Below are positions 34,811-42,517 of a stretch of 64,000 nucleotides of DNA, one piece after another. The stretch is from Pristimantibacillus sp052113225 (GTDB lineage: Bacteria; Bacillota; Bacilli; Paenibacillales; Paenibacillaceae), in NCBI RefSeq assembly GCF_052113225.1, contig NZ_JBFRCT010000010.1, positions 253,616 through 317,615 of the forward strand, in the 5' to 3' direction. Below the pieces are notes generated by a model. It saw only the letters and a program-made list of their open reading frames with translations. It ran no database searches and was not told the DNA's origin. The position numbers and the translations under genes were made by a program. Numbering within the stretch: position 1 is the stretch's first letter; each line of letters begins with the position of its first letter.

Positions 34811-34831
34811 CAATTCTTGCTTCGTAAGCAT
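34811..34831 (-). repeat. Third copy of the CTTACGAAG-AAGAATTG repeat
   Basis: On the minus strand the bases read ATGCTTACGAAG then CAAGAATTG. This matches the repeat at 18476-18495 in all but one position. It sits in the gap after the 139-aa gene, showing that the tetR leader sequence belongs to a dispersed family. Confidence 0.65.
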
Positions 34832-34837
34832 GGATTT

Positions 34838-35257
34838 TTACCCGTTGTCGCTGCCTGTCATGAAGTCGCTTGCTATGAGAAAAGAAGTCTCTGTGCTACT
34901 GGAATGAATCACATAATTCGCGCCCATTCCTTTATAGATCAGTCTCGGGTTTGTGCTGTTGGTAATGACACAGATCGATTTCGACGTCCAGCTGCGGCAG
35001 ATCTGAATGTAGCGGCAGCAAAGGTTCAGGCTTCTCTCGAAAAGAAAAATCCGTCCAATAGGAAGCTCCGGTACCCGCCAGGTGGCTTCTTCAGTCGTGC
35101 TTATGACAATGATCGTATTTACCTCAAGTGCGAGCATCCGCTCGTATTCCGCTTTGTTATTCACAAGCGCTGCAAACGGGATATGCCGGCGCTGCAGCTG
35201 TTTAATAAAGTCCTCGCCCTGTACGTTTGGTGCAGATACGAGAATATAATCGTTCAT
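34838..35257 (-). CDS. Rossmann-like 139-aa protein of the kdp leader
   Basis: No family recognised with confidence. The 139 residues start MNDYILVSAPNVQGEDFIKQ and alternate strands and helices. A NPRLIYKGMGANYVIHS segment resembles the end of TrkA-N/KtrA-type nucleotide-binding domains. There is no complete GxGxxG motif; SAPNVQG takes its place. The ATG at 35257 follows AGAGGAGCG at 6-nt spacing; the frame extends upstream over a terminator, so that part is rejected. It is the first gene after the second c-di-AMP riboswitch and is likely co-regulated with KdpFABC; a role in K+ control is inferred only from position. Confidence 0.65.
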   Translation of the reverse strand: MNDYILVSAPNVQGEDFIKQLQRRHIPFAALVNNKAEYERMLALEVNTIIVISTTEEATWRVPELPIGRIFLFERSLNLCCRYIQICRSWTSKSICVITNSTNPRLIYKGMGANYVIHSSSTETSFLIASDFMTGSDNG

Positions 35258-35293
35258 GAAGCTCGCTCCTCTTTTCGATAGAGGATTCAACGA

Positions 35294-35329
35294 CAAAAAA
35301 ACCGCGGAAGAGGGACTCTTCACGCGGCT
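35294..35329 (-). terminator. Terminator of the kdp-proximal riboswitch
   Basis: On the minus strand: AAGCCGCGTGAAGAG, loop TCC, CTCTTCCGCGGT, then TTTTTTT. It lies about 60 nt after the aptamer and can serve as its ligand-controlled expression platform. Confidence 0.85.
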
Positions 35330-35390
35330 TATAAGCGCAGCAGAAAATAAACCACGCCTATATTCACGATCATCGTTGCCTCTCTTGTTA

Positions 35391-35549
35391 CGCTTACGAG
35401 GTTAGCTGACGGATTCGGGCGTAAGAGTCGCCCTACGCCATGCGGCTTATTCGAGCCGTTCTGGCGATTCACCCCGTGGAAGGCGGGTTGTTTAAATTCA
35501 GCCTGCCGTCCGATTGGTTCCCCCGTTCCCCTGTGAAGGAGATTAAGCG
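35391..35549 (-). promoter_or_regulatory. c-di-AMP riboswitch (ydaO/yuaA), kdp-proximal copy
   Basis: On the minus strand the order of conserved blocks is GGGGGAACCAATCGG, then GGGGTGAATCGCC, then GTAGGGCGACTCTTACGCCC, GAATCCGTCAGCTAACCTCG and the closing TAAGCG, pairing with CGCTTA at the start. This is the ydaO consensus. Binding of c-di-AMP by this class normally promotes termination. Confidence 0.9.
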
Positions 35550-35572
35550 ATAAAGACATTTTGGAATACAAT

Positions 35573-35607
35573 AGAAAAAGACCGCAGAGGAAAGTTCCCC
35601 GCGGCCC
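35573..35607 (-). terminator. Terminator of the upstream riboswitch
   Basis: On the minus strand: GGCCGCGGGGA, short loop, TCCTCTGCGGTC, then TTTTTCT. It lies about 90 nt after the first aptamer and before the second. Confidence 0.8.
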
Positions 35608-35696
35608 CATAAGGTCACAAGATCACATCATCCTCTCTACCTGGAAAATGCCTTCGCAGCCTTAGCTTGCTGGAACAGACATTTTCTTCGCTTACG

Positions 35697-35863
35697 AGGT
35701 TAGCTGACGGATTCGGACGGTGAGAGTCGCCCTACCAGGTTCGGCCGCACGAAGCCTTTCCTGGATTCACCCCTGATAAGCAACAAGATTCATTGGCTCT
35801 CACACCGATGACACTGCGCTTATCGATTGGTTCCCCCGTTTCCCATGACGGAAACTCAGCGAA
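35697..35863 (-). promoter_or_regulatory. c-di-AMP riboswitch (ydaO/yuaA), promoter-proximal copy
   Basis: Second full aptamer with GGGGGAACCAATCG, GGGGTGAATCC, GTAGGGCGACTCTCACCG, GAATCCGTCAGCTAACCTCG and the closing stem TTCGCT / AGCGAA. The loop-forming segments between the blocks differ from the other copy, while the conserved core is kept. Confidence 0.9.
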
Positions 35864-35892
35864 TAAAGCATACATTTCAATTGCTGAATCGT

Positions 35893-35921
35893 ATGTTACG
35901 CCTGCCTAAGGTTAATGTAAA
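35893..35921 (-). promoter_or_regulatory. Likely promoter of the kdp transcript
   Basis: On the minus strand TTTACA, 17-bp spacer, TAACAT. The predicted start lies about 20 nt before the first aptamer, so all kdp transcription would pass both riboswitches. Confidence 0.55.
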
Positions 35922-36255
35922 TGAGACATGGAGGCTGCATATTGTCTAATTATTACATTGTGATTGGTTAGAGCGTTTACATCTCGGATGAACTCTACGA
36001 TGCTCTTTCTTAATTCCTATATCTCTAGATTGCGCTAATTGTGCTCTTAAACTTTTATTTGAAAAAGAAACAATGGACGAGGTAAGATCCATTAGGGACA
36101 CTAACCAGTGCAATGAATGGTCAAACGGCGAGCTTAAGTTCCCTCAAGGACCTTAATGCAGCGGATGGAGCATCGGAACAGAGGGGAACTTGCCGGGGAC
36201 CTTATCGCAGAGAATGAGGCGATAAACGAAGGTGAACTAGTCGGCTGCGGCAGCA

Positions 36256-36278
36256 ATAAGACCCTCGCAGGGTCTTAT
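36256..36278. repeat. Palindromic repeat, ATAAGACCCT family, copy 3
   Basis: ATAAGACCCT-cgc-AGGGTCTTAT, a perfect inverted repeat. Confidence 0.85.
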
Positions 36279-36307
36279 CCGAGCAATGGAGCGGGGAGCG
36301 GGAGCCT

Positions 36308-36330
36308 ATAAGACCCTGTCAGGATCTTAT
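36308..36330. repeat. Palindromic repeat, ATAAGACCCT family, copy 4
   Basis: ATAAGACCCT-gtc-AGGATCTTAT, one mismatch in the stem; 52 bp from copy 3. Confidence 0.8.
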
Positions 36331-36380
36331 GAATAAGAAAAATCAGATGAAAGGTAGTGAAACTGGACTATCTGGAATGA

Positions 36381-36403
36381 ATAAGGCCCTCGCAGGGTCT
36401 TAT
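36381..36403. repeat. Palindromic repeat, ATAAGACCCT family, copy 5
   Basis: ATAAGGCCCT-cgc-AGGGTCTTAT, one wobble position. Confidence 0.8.
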
Positions 36404-36432
36404 GGGCCAGTTCTGCTGGAGAAAAAATAGCA

Positions 36433-36455
36433 ATAAGACCCTCCGGGGGTCTTAT
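36433..36455. repeat. Palindromic repeat, ATAAGACCCT family, copy 6
   Basis: ATAAGACCCT-ccg-GGGGTCTTAT; 52 bp from copy 5, the same spacing as between copies 3 and 4. Confidence 0.8.
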
Positions 36456-36579
36456 CCGAATAGTGCTGTTGCGAGCTTCTGTCAATTGGCGGGAATCGCC
36501 CCTTGTTTTCGTTCGATAATTTTGGGACAATAGGAGTCAGTATGCGGTTTAGGCCGCGTTTGTGAAAAGAGGATAAATA

Positions 36580-37650
36580 ATGAGTACACCTTCCATATAT
36601 GGATTTACATTAGAGCAATTAATCGCATGGCTGGGCGAGCGCGGACACAAAAAGTTCCGGGCGACTCAAGTGTGGGAATACCTTTACCGGAAGCGGGTTA
36701 CAAGCTTTGCAGCTATGACAGAAGTTAATCCTGACTGCGTGAAGCTGCTGGAGGAGAACTTTACTATTCAGACGCTGGTTGAGCATACGAAGCAGGAGTC
36801 CAAGGATGGAACCGTGAAGCTGCTACTGAAGCTCTTAGACGGCAATCTGATTGAGACGGTCTTGATGCGCCATAAGTTCGGCTTGTCTGTCTGCGTGACA
36901 ACGCAAGTTGGCTGCAACATCGGCTGCAGCTTCTGCGCAAGCGGCCTGATTAAGAAGAGCCGCGATCTGACCAGTGGCGAGATTGTCGAGCAGATTATGA
37001 AGATTCAGCTTCATCTTGATGAAGCTAATCAAGGTGAGAAAGTCAGCCATATCGTTGTGATGGGGATCGGCGAGCCGTTCGATAACTTCATCCATCTGAA
37101 TGACTTCCTTACAACCGTGAAGGATCATAAGGGTCTAGCGATTGGTCCGCGTCACATCACCGTATCCACCAGCGGGCTTGCTGATAAAATCAGAGAGTTC
37201 GCCGACAAGGATCAAGGTGTCAACCTGGCTGTATCGCTGCATGCTCCTAATAATGAGCTGCGGACTCGCATTATGAAGATTAACCGCGCGATTCCAATCG
37301 AGAAGCTGATGGACGCTATCGACTATTATCTCGAACGCACGAATCGCCGGATTACGTTGGAGTATATCCTGCTAAGGGACGTTAACGACCAGCAGGAGCA
37401 TGCGCTTGAGCTTGCCGAGCTGGTGGGTGACCGCCGCCGTTCACTTGTAAACGTGAACTTGATTCCTTACAATCCGGTCGACGAGCACAGCCAATACCAG
37501 CGCAGTGAGAACGACTCCATTAAAGGCTTCTACGATACACTTAAGAAGCAAGGGGTCAGCGTCAGCGTCCGTCTGGAGCATGGCGCCGATATCGATGCGG
37601 CCTGCGGCCAGCTGCGCAGTAAACAGATGAACAAGGAAAAAGTGGGTTAA
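36580..37650 (+). CDS. rlmN: RlmN/Cfr-family radical SAM rRNA/tRNA methyltransferase
   Basis: A 356-residue radical SAM enzyme. The N-terminal helical domain is RATQVWEYLYRKRVTSF; the iron-sulfur site is CNIGCSFCASG (CxxxCxxC, near residue 113); GIGEPFDNF is the SAM-binding GEP motif; and the methyl-carrier Cys lies in DIDAACGQLR near the end. RlmN methylates C2 of 23S rRNA A2503 and tRNA A37. The N-terminal extension favours RlmN over Cfr. The segment LIKKSRDLTSGEIVEQ differs from the common Bacillus LxGLKRNLxxGEI, so it may be a second rlmN-type copy in this genome. AGAGGATAAATA precedes the ATG. Confidence 0.85.
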   Translation: MSTPSIYGFTLEQLIAWLGERGHKKFRATQVWEYLYRKRVTSFAAMTEVNPDCVKLLEENFTIQTLVEHTKQESKDGTVKLLLKLLDGNLIETVLMRHKFGLSVCVTTQVGCNIGCSFCASGLIKKSRDLTSGEIVEQIMKIQLHLDEANQGEKVSHIVVMGIGEPFDNFIHLNDFLTTVKDHKGLAIGPRHITVSTSGLADKIREFADKDQGVNLAVSLHAPNNELRTRIMKINRAIPIEKLMDAIDYYLERTNRRITLEYILLRDVNDQQEHALELAELVGDRRRSLVNVNLIPYNPVDEHSQYQRSENDSIKGFYDTLKKQGVSVSVRLEHGADIDAACGQLRSKQMNKEKVG

Positions 37651-37664
37651 AGCAGCTATAAAAG

Positions 37665-37690
37665 AAGCCATGATCAGAGGATCATGGCTT
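37665..37690. terminator. Bidirectional terminator
   Basis: Perfect stem AAGCCATGATC / GATCATGGCTT with a 4-nt loop, followed by TTTTG. The minus-strand stop of the YhhN gene falls inside it. Confidence 0.85.
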
Positions 37691-38333
37691 TTTGATTGGG
37701 AACAGTACGGGCTTTATGACTAATGCAGGCTGCAATGCAGAACTGCGCAGCATAATAGGTCGTCATAATGATCACGTCGGAGCTCGCAACCTCCGAGATG
37801 AATTTATTCCAGGCCAGAACGGAGTCCGAGGCCATAAACAGCAGTGCGCCAGCTATCGCCCATTTGTTGCCGGACATCATGGCCGACCAGCCCATTAAGG
37901 AAATCGCCGTTACATAGACAAGGACAGGTCCTTTCAGACCGCCGTCTCCTGATTTGGTAAGTGCATCAAGTAACTCATATCCCATATAAACAGCATAGGC
38001 ACCAATAGGTACAATAGCGGTAAGCCGCCATAGGGAGAATTGCCATTGCCCGAAGAACCCGCTCAAATAAAACAAATGTCCGATTAAGAAGGCTGACAGC
38101 CCAATAATGAAATTGTCGAGAGTGACATCGCCGATGACGCAGAAGATTAGGCCGATGAGCAGGATGTGCTGAAATCGCTTACCATTTTCGGCAGGCTGCA
38201 AGTAGGCGTAGGCGATGATAAGGAGCATCGGTATGCTTTTGAAAATTAGCTTGACGGCATGCGGTTCTGAAGGAATGATAAAAATGTAAAGCAAGCCCAT
38301 AAGCAAAATGAGTGCAGGCATTATTTTATTCAA
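37674..38333 (-). CDS. YhhN-family membrane protein (putative lysoplasmalogenase)
   Basis: A 219-residue protein with about eight TM helices. Markers of the YhhN/TMEM86 family: KSIPMLLIIAYAYLQ at TM2, GLIFCVIGDVTLD with its acidic residue at TM3, FLIGHLFYLSGFF at TM4 and GALLFMASDSVLAWNKF at TM7. Animal relatives hydrolyse the vinyl-ether bond of lysoplasmalogens; the bacterial substrate is not established. Translation probably starts at TTG 38333, 9 nt after AAGGAG. It is convergent with rlmN and shares its terminator. Confidence 0.8.
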   Translation of the reverse strand: MNKIMPALILLMGLLYIFIIPSEPHAVKLIFKSIPMLLIIAYAYLQPAENGKRFQHILLIGLIFCVIGDVTLDNFIIGLSAFLIGHLFYLSGFFGQWQFSLWRLTAIVPIGAYAVYMGYELLDALTKSGDGGLKGPVLVYVTAISLMGWSAMMSGNKWAIAGALLFMASDSVLAWNKFISEVASSDVIIMTTYYAAQFCIAACISHKARTVPNQKAMIL

Positions 38334-38419
38334 TTGTCATCGCTCCTTTTGTCCTACTATAGCACAGATAAATTCCTTTTATTAGTACATAGTCTTCTAT
38401 CGAAAAGGCGGGGTTTAGG

Positions 38420-39787
38420 ATGAATGGATTACAAGTGTTTGAAAAGCAGCAGGCCTATTATCGCACGGGTGCAACCCGGAGCTTGGAGTTTCGTCTGGGG
38501 CAGCTAGCTAAGCTGCATAAAGTAATTGTGGAGCGGGAGGCTGCGATCATGCAGGCTCTTCGCGAAGATTTGAACCGAAGTGAAAAGGAATCTTTTCTGC
38601 TTGAGATTGGGCTCGTCTTAAAGGAAATCTCCTTCATGCAAAAGCATCTTAAGCGGTGGATGAAGCCCGTCAAAGTGAAGACAGCCTTCACTCATTTCGG
38701 CAGCAAAGGGTATATCGTGCCAGAGCCTCTTGGGACTGCACTTATTATTGCTCCGTGGAACTACCCGTTCCAGCTGGCGATAGCGCCGCTTGTTGGGGCA
38801 ATCGCTGCAGGCAATACGTCTGTGCTCAAGCCATCGGAGCTGTCGCCGGCAGTGTCCGAGGTGATGTCCTCCCTTATTCAAGATACGTTTGATCCAGCTT
38901 ACATTACCGTCATGGAGGGCGGGGTGGAAGTAAGCAAGGAGCTGCTTGATCTGCCGTTTGATAAAATTTTCTTCACAGGCAGCGTTAATGTAGGTAAACA
39001 GGTGATGGCTGCCGCTGCTAAGCATTTGACTCCGGTTACGCTGGAGCTTGGGGGCAAGAGTCCGGCCATTGTTCACCATGATGCTAACCTCAAGCTGGCG
39101 GCTAAGCGGGTTGCTTTTGGCAAATTCATTAATGCAGGGCAGACCTGTATCGCTCCTGATTATGTACTCGTCCACCGCAGCGTAAAAGAACAATTCATAG
39201 AGCTCCTTCACAAGTCGGTTGCGAAGTTTTATGGCAAAGATCCGCTGGAACATCCGGATTACGGGAGAATTATATCGGGGCGTCATTTTCAGAGATTATG
39301 TGGATTTCTCCAGCAAGGAGAGATTACTATGGGTGGGCGCACAGATGAAATGTCCCAGCGTATTGAACCAACCGTCCTGACTGAGGTGAACTGGAATATG
39401 CCGGTCATGCAGGAAGAGATTTTTGGCCCAATCCTGCCCGTGCTTGTCTATGATGAGCTCCAGGAGACAATTGATCTGATTAACGCGAGACCAAAGCCGC
39501 TGGCTCTCTATCTGTTCAGTGATAATCAAGCGATTCAGAAGCGGGTGACGGAGGCAGTACCGTTTGGCGGAGGGTGTATAAACGATACGCTTATGCATTT
39601 GGCGACCCCTTACTTGCCGTTTGGCGGGGTAGGCGAGAGCGGCACTGGGGCTTATCATGGCGAGGAGAGCTTCCGTACATTTTCTCATATGAAAAGCGTG
39701 CTGAAGCAAACAACGAAGTTTGATTTCGCGTTCCGATATCCGTCGGCAAAAGGCGGACTTGCGATCATTCGGAGGCTGATGAAATAA
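38420..39787 (+). CDS. Aldehyde dehydrogenase, ALDH3-like (YwdH-like)
   Basis: A 455-residue NAD(P)-dependent dehydrogenase. IIAPWNYPFQL starts the cofactor region, FFTGSVNVGKQV binds the dinucleotide, ELGGKSPAIV carries the general-base Glu and GQTCIAPDYVLV the catalytic Cys (about residue 245). EEIFGPILPV and GGVGESGTGAYHG are typical. The length and C-terminal SHMKSVLKQ-type end match ALDH3-like enzymes that oxidise medium- or long-chain aldehydes. It diverges from the YhhN gene; if that protein releases fatty aldehydes, this enzyme could remove them, which is only an inference. Confidence 0.9.
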   Translation: MNGLQVFEKQQAYYRTGATRSLEFRLGQLAKLHKVIVEREAAIMQALREDLNRSEKESFLLEIGLVLKEISFMQKHLKRWMKPVKVKTAFTHFGSKGYIVPEPLGTALIIAPWNYPFQLAIAPLVGAIAAGNTSVLKPSELSPAVSEVMSSLIQDTFDPAYITVMEGGVEVSKELLDLPFDKIFFTGSVNVGKQVMAAAAKHLTPVTLELGGKSPAIVHHDANLKLAAKRVAFGKFINAGQTCIAPDYVLVHRSVKEQFIELLHKSVAKFYGKDPLEHPDYGRIISGRHFQRLCGFLQQGEITMGGRTDEMSQRIEPTVLTEVNWNMPVMQEEIFGPILPVLVYDELQETIDLINARPKPLALYLFSDNQAIQKRVTEAVPFGGGCINDTLMHLATPYLPFGGVGESGTGAYHGEESFRTFSHMKSVLKQTTKFDFAFRYPSAKGGLAIIRRLMK

Positions 39788-39846
39788 GGGATGGGATAAG
39801 AGCAGAGGGCTGGAAACGCTTCATCTATTTTTTACCAAAAAATCAA

Positions 39847-39875
39847 TTGACTTCTACCGGTTTGCTCAGTAACAT
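39847..39875 (+). promoter_or_regulatory. Promoter of the DHA2 efflux gene
   Basis: TTGACT, 17-bp spacer, TAACAT, followed by an untranslated leader of about 75 nt. Confidence 0.55.
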
Positions 39876-39957
39876 GGGGAGGCAAAACCATTACTTACAG
39901 CACTCGTCCGTACATCCTTGGCGTAATGGAGCAGTCAATTGAGGAGGTAATAAACGG

Positions 39958-41508
39958 ATGGAACAACAGCTTACACCTACACAGCCGGAGCAGGAATTTC
40001 AATTAAAAAGCATTTTGCTCCCGCTTGTTGCGATTATTCTAGGCTGCTTTATGGTTATTCTCGATACAACTGCGATGAACGTGGCACTGTCGAAGCTCGT
40101 GGAGGATTTCCATACGCAGCTTCCTACTCTTCAATGGACGGTAACGGGCTATATGCTTGCTCAGGCAGCTGTTATCCCATTGGCAGGCTGGTTATCTGAC
40201 CGATTTGGTGCGAAGACGATTTTCTTGACCTCGGTCGTACTTTTTACGCTGGGGTCGCTGCTATGCGCACTGCCGAATGACCCGCAGATGTTGATCATGT
40301 TCCGTGTCATACAAGGGCTTGGTGGTGGTTTCGTTATGCCGGTAGCGATGGCTTATGTGTACCGTCTCAGCCCGCCAAATAAGGTGGGGCAGGTGATGGG
40401 GCTGCTTGGTGTACCGATTCTGCTGGCCCCGGCGATTGGACCCGTTCTCTCAGGCTGGCTGGTCGAATACCATTCTTGGCGCTGGATTTTCCTCATTAAT
40501 CTGCCAGTTGGCGTCATCAGCGTATTATTTGGTCTATGGAAGCTGCCGAAGCTGGATACCAAGAAGCTTGCCGGCTTCGATATACCGGGCATGATTCTAG
40601 GTCCGCTTGCTTTCGCAGCGCTATCCTATGGCCTTAACCAAGGCGCAGAAAGCTGGACTTCGGATAAAACGATCGGCGGGCTTATCGTTGGTGGTATTGC
40701 GCTTATCGCGTTTATCTTTGTTGAGCTCCGCGTGAAGCATCCGCTGCTTGATCTCCGTGTATTCCGCTCTGTCGATTTCTCTTTTGGGATTGTGGTGCAG
40801 TGGATCGTTCAATTCTCGTTGTTTGGCGCGATCTTCCTCTTGCCGCAGTTCCTGCAGCAAGGACGAGGATACGGTGCATTTGATACGGGACTGACCTTGT
40901 TCCCACAAGCGTTGGCCTCGGCCTGTATGATGCCGATCGGCGGTTATTTGTTTGATCGAATCGGGGTTCGCTGGCTCGTTGTAATCGGGCTGAGCCTAGT
41001 ATCAGGTGCGATCTTCCAATATTCTAACCTCGATATTCATACAGGCAGGGAAGATCTGCTGCTGCCGCTTATTATGGCAGGCGCAGGTATGGGGCTTATG
41101 ATGATGCCTCTGAACTCCCATCTGATTAATAAGACGCCACGTGAGCTTGTAAGCCGGGTAACCTCGCTTACCAGTGCGATGCAGCAAGTTATCAGCTCAC
41201 TGGCTGTTGCCTTGCTGGTAACGATTCTAACGAAACGGATTGGGACGCTGATGACCGAGGCGAATGTATCTCCGGATGTGCTGGCTAATCAAACCTCCGG
41301 CAATGCCGCGGAGGCCAATCCGGAGCAGATGCAGCAGCTGTTGGCTCTTGCCGTTGATGCGTTTGATTATACGTTTGGCATCATGGTGTTTGTCGCGATT
41401 ACCGGTGCGCTGCTTGGCCTTCTGCTCCGCAGAGGTAAGAAGAACACAGGCGAAAGCACGTCAGCAGAAAAGCCGGAGTCTGCACTCGAAGGGCTTCATA
41501 TGGGATAG
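39958..41508 (+). CDS. DHA2-family (EmrB/QacA) drug efflux transporter
   Basis: A 516-residue membrane protein with 14 predicted TM helices. Family markers: ILDTTAMNVALSKL (motif D1), WLSDRFGAKTIFL (motif A), VIQGLGGGFVMPVAMAY (motif B) and GVPILLAPAIGPVLSGWLV (motif C). It exports drugs by proton antiport; the substrate is unknown. A cytoplasmic tail with GKKNTGESTSAEK follows TM14. TTGAGGAGGTAA precedes the ATG. No regulator is adjacent, but a promoter of its own is visible. Confidence 0.9.
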   Translation: MEQQLTPTQPEQEFQLKSILLPLVAIILGCFMVILDTTAMNVALSKLVEDFHTQLPTLQWTVTGYMLAQAAVIPLAGWLSDRFGAKTIFLTSVVLFTLGSLLCALPNDPQMLIMFRVIQGLGGGFVMPVAMAYVYRLSPPNKVGQVMGLLGVPILLAPAIGPVLSGWLVEYHSWRWIFLINLPVGVISVLFGLWKLPKLDTKKLAGFDIPGMILGPLAFAALSYGLNQGAESWTSDKTIGGLIVGGIALIAFIFVELRVKHPLLDLRVFRSVDFSFGIVVQWIVQFSLFGAIFLLPQFLQQGRGYGAFDTGLTLFPQALASACMMPIGGYLFDRIGVRWLVVIGLSLVSGAIFQYSNLDIHTGREDLLLPLIMAGAGMGLMMMPLNSHLINKTPRELVSRVTSLTSAMQQVISSLAVALLVTILTKRIGTLMTEANVSPDVLANQTSGNAAEANPEQMQQLLALAVDAFDYTFGIMVFVAITGALLGLLLRRGKKNTGESTSAEKPESALEGLHMG

Positions 41509-41514
41509 ACGTAT

Positions 41515-41547
41515 AAGCGCTCGGCTTTTTTAGCTGGGTGCTTTTTT
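41515..41547 (+). terminator. Rho-independent terminator
   Basis: 12-bp stem AAGCGCTCGGCT / AGCTGGGTGCTT with three wobble pairs, TTTTT loop and TTTTTT tail. Confidence 0.8.
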
Positions 41548-41635
41548 GCTTTGTAAGGTATGAAATAGCTGGAAATGTTCACAATAAAACAAGTTCAAGC
41601 TACTCATTTCATGCCTGAAGGAGAAAACAATCAAC

Positions 41636-42355
41636 ATGATGAAACAGAACAAGCGTTGGAAAACGACCATCATTGCCGCTGCGATGGCGCTAAGTCTAAG
41701 TCTTGCACCGGCAAATAGCTGGGCGGCAAGTCAGGCAGGCCAGGCAAGTGAGCACGGAGCTCATCGAGTGTGCCTGAATCCTGCAGCCGAGAAGCTGAAG
41801 GCTGATCTAAGGCTGCTATGGATTGATCATGCGGTATGGACACGTAATACGATGATCAGCATGCTTGCAGGGCTCGAAGACACGAAGCCGGTGCTGAATC
41901 GACTGTTGAGAAATCAGCAGGATATTGGCAATGCCATTAAGCCTTATTATGGTGAAGAAGCCGGCAATAAGCTCGCGGAGCTGCTTAAGGAGCATATCGT
42001 ACTTGCCGGCAAGGTCATCGAAGCAGCTAAAAACAACAATAAGAAAGATTTCGAGAAGTTCAATAAAGAATGGTACCGGAACGCTGACGATATCGCGAAG
42101 TTTCTAAGCGGCGCTAATCCCAACTGGGCATATACCGATTTGAAACAGATGATGGATAAGCATCTGGATCTGCTGGCTGGCAACCTGACCGCAAGGCTTG
42201 CGAAGGATTGGGAGAAGGATATTGTTAATTATGACGCAGGGCAGGCGCATCTGATGATGCTGTCCGATACGCTTGCTGAAGGCATCGTGAAGCAATTCCC
42301 TGATAAATTTGGTGGTCCGGCAACGGGCAGCGCAGCGCCACGAGCAAATCCATAA
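41636..42355 (+). CDS. Secreted helical protein of unknown function
   Basis: Not assigned. 239 residues with a clear signal peptide (KTTIIAAAMALSLSLAPANSWA, cleavage probably after SWA). The mature part is helical and charged, with LRLLWIDHAVWTRN, RLLRNQQDIGNAIKPYYG and KEHIVLAGKVIEAAKN, a four-helix-bundle-like pattern. Scattered His, Trp and acidic residues could bind a metal or heme, but no motif proves this. GGAG lies 12 nt before the ATG. It stands alone between terminators. Confidence 0.7.
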   Translation: MMKQNKRWKTTIIAAAMALSLSLAPANSWAASQAGQASEHGAHRVCLNPAAEKLKADLRLLWIDHAVWTRNTMISMLAGLEDTKPVLNRLLRNQQDIGNAIKPYYGEEAGNKLAELLKEHIVLAGKVIEAAKNNNKKDFEKFNKEWYRNADDIAKFLSGANPNWAYTDLKQMMDKHLDLLAGNLTARLAKDWEKDIVNYDAGQAHLMMLSDTLAEGIVKQFPDKFGGPATGSAAPRANP

Positions 42356-42362
42356 TAATAGG

Positions 42363-42399
42363 AAGAGGTTGTCCCATTGGCCGGGGGCAGCCTCTTTTT
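42363..42399 (+). terminator. Rho-independent terminator
   Basis: AAGAGGTTGTCCC / GGGGGCAGCCTCTT imperfect stem followed by TTTTTG. Confidence 0.7.
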
Positions 42400-42517
42400 G
42401 CGTATAAACAGACTTGTTTGTCGGGTGTTGATCTCTCACTTCTCGGGTTTTGCTGCTGCCTATCTCATTAGATAATAGAAACAGATCAGGCACACAGATT
42501 GGAGATGAAAGAACGAC

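Larger units (their letters stand above)
35922..36579. other. Intergenic interval between kdp promoter and rlmN
   Basis: No gene recognised. It holds four copies of the ATAAGACCCT palindrome (annotated separately) and a small GCGG-tttagg-CCGC hairpin shortly before rlmN. A candidate -10 GATAAT lies at 36515-36520. The stretch 36060-36250 has no visible structure. Confidence 0.5.

Noticed and set aside
34817..35281. Plus-strand frame opposite the 139-aa kdp leader gene
   Set aside because: The minus strand has the ribosome-binding site, the operon context and the Rossmann-like pattern; the plus frame has none.
35391..35863. CRISPR-like direct repeats of the GAGGTTAGCTGACGG block
   Set aside because: The repeated blocks are the conserved core of two riboswitch aptamers, not a spacer-repeat array.
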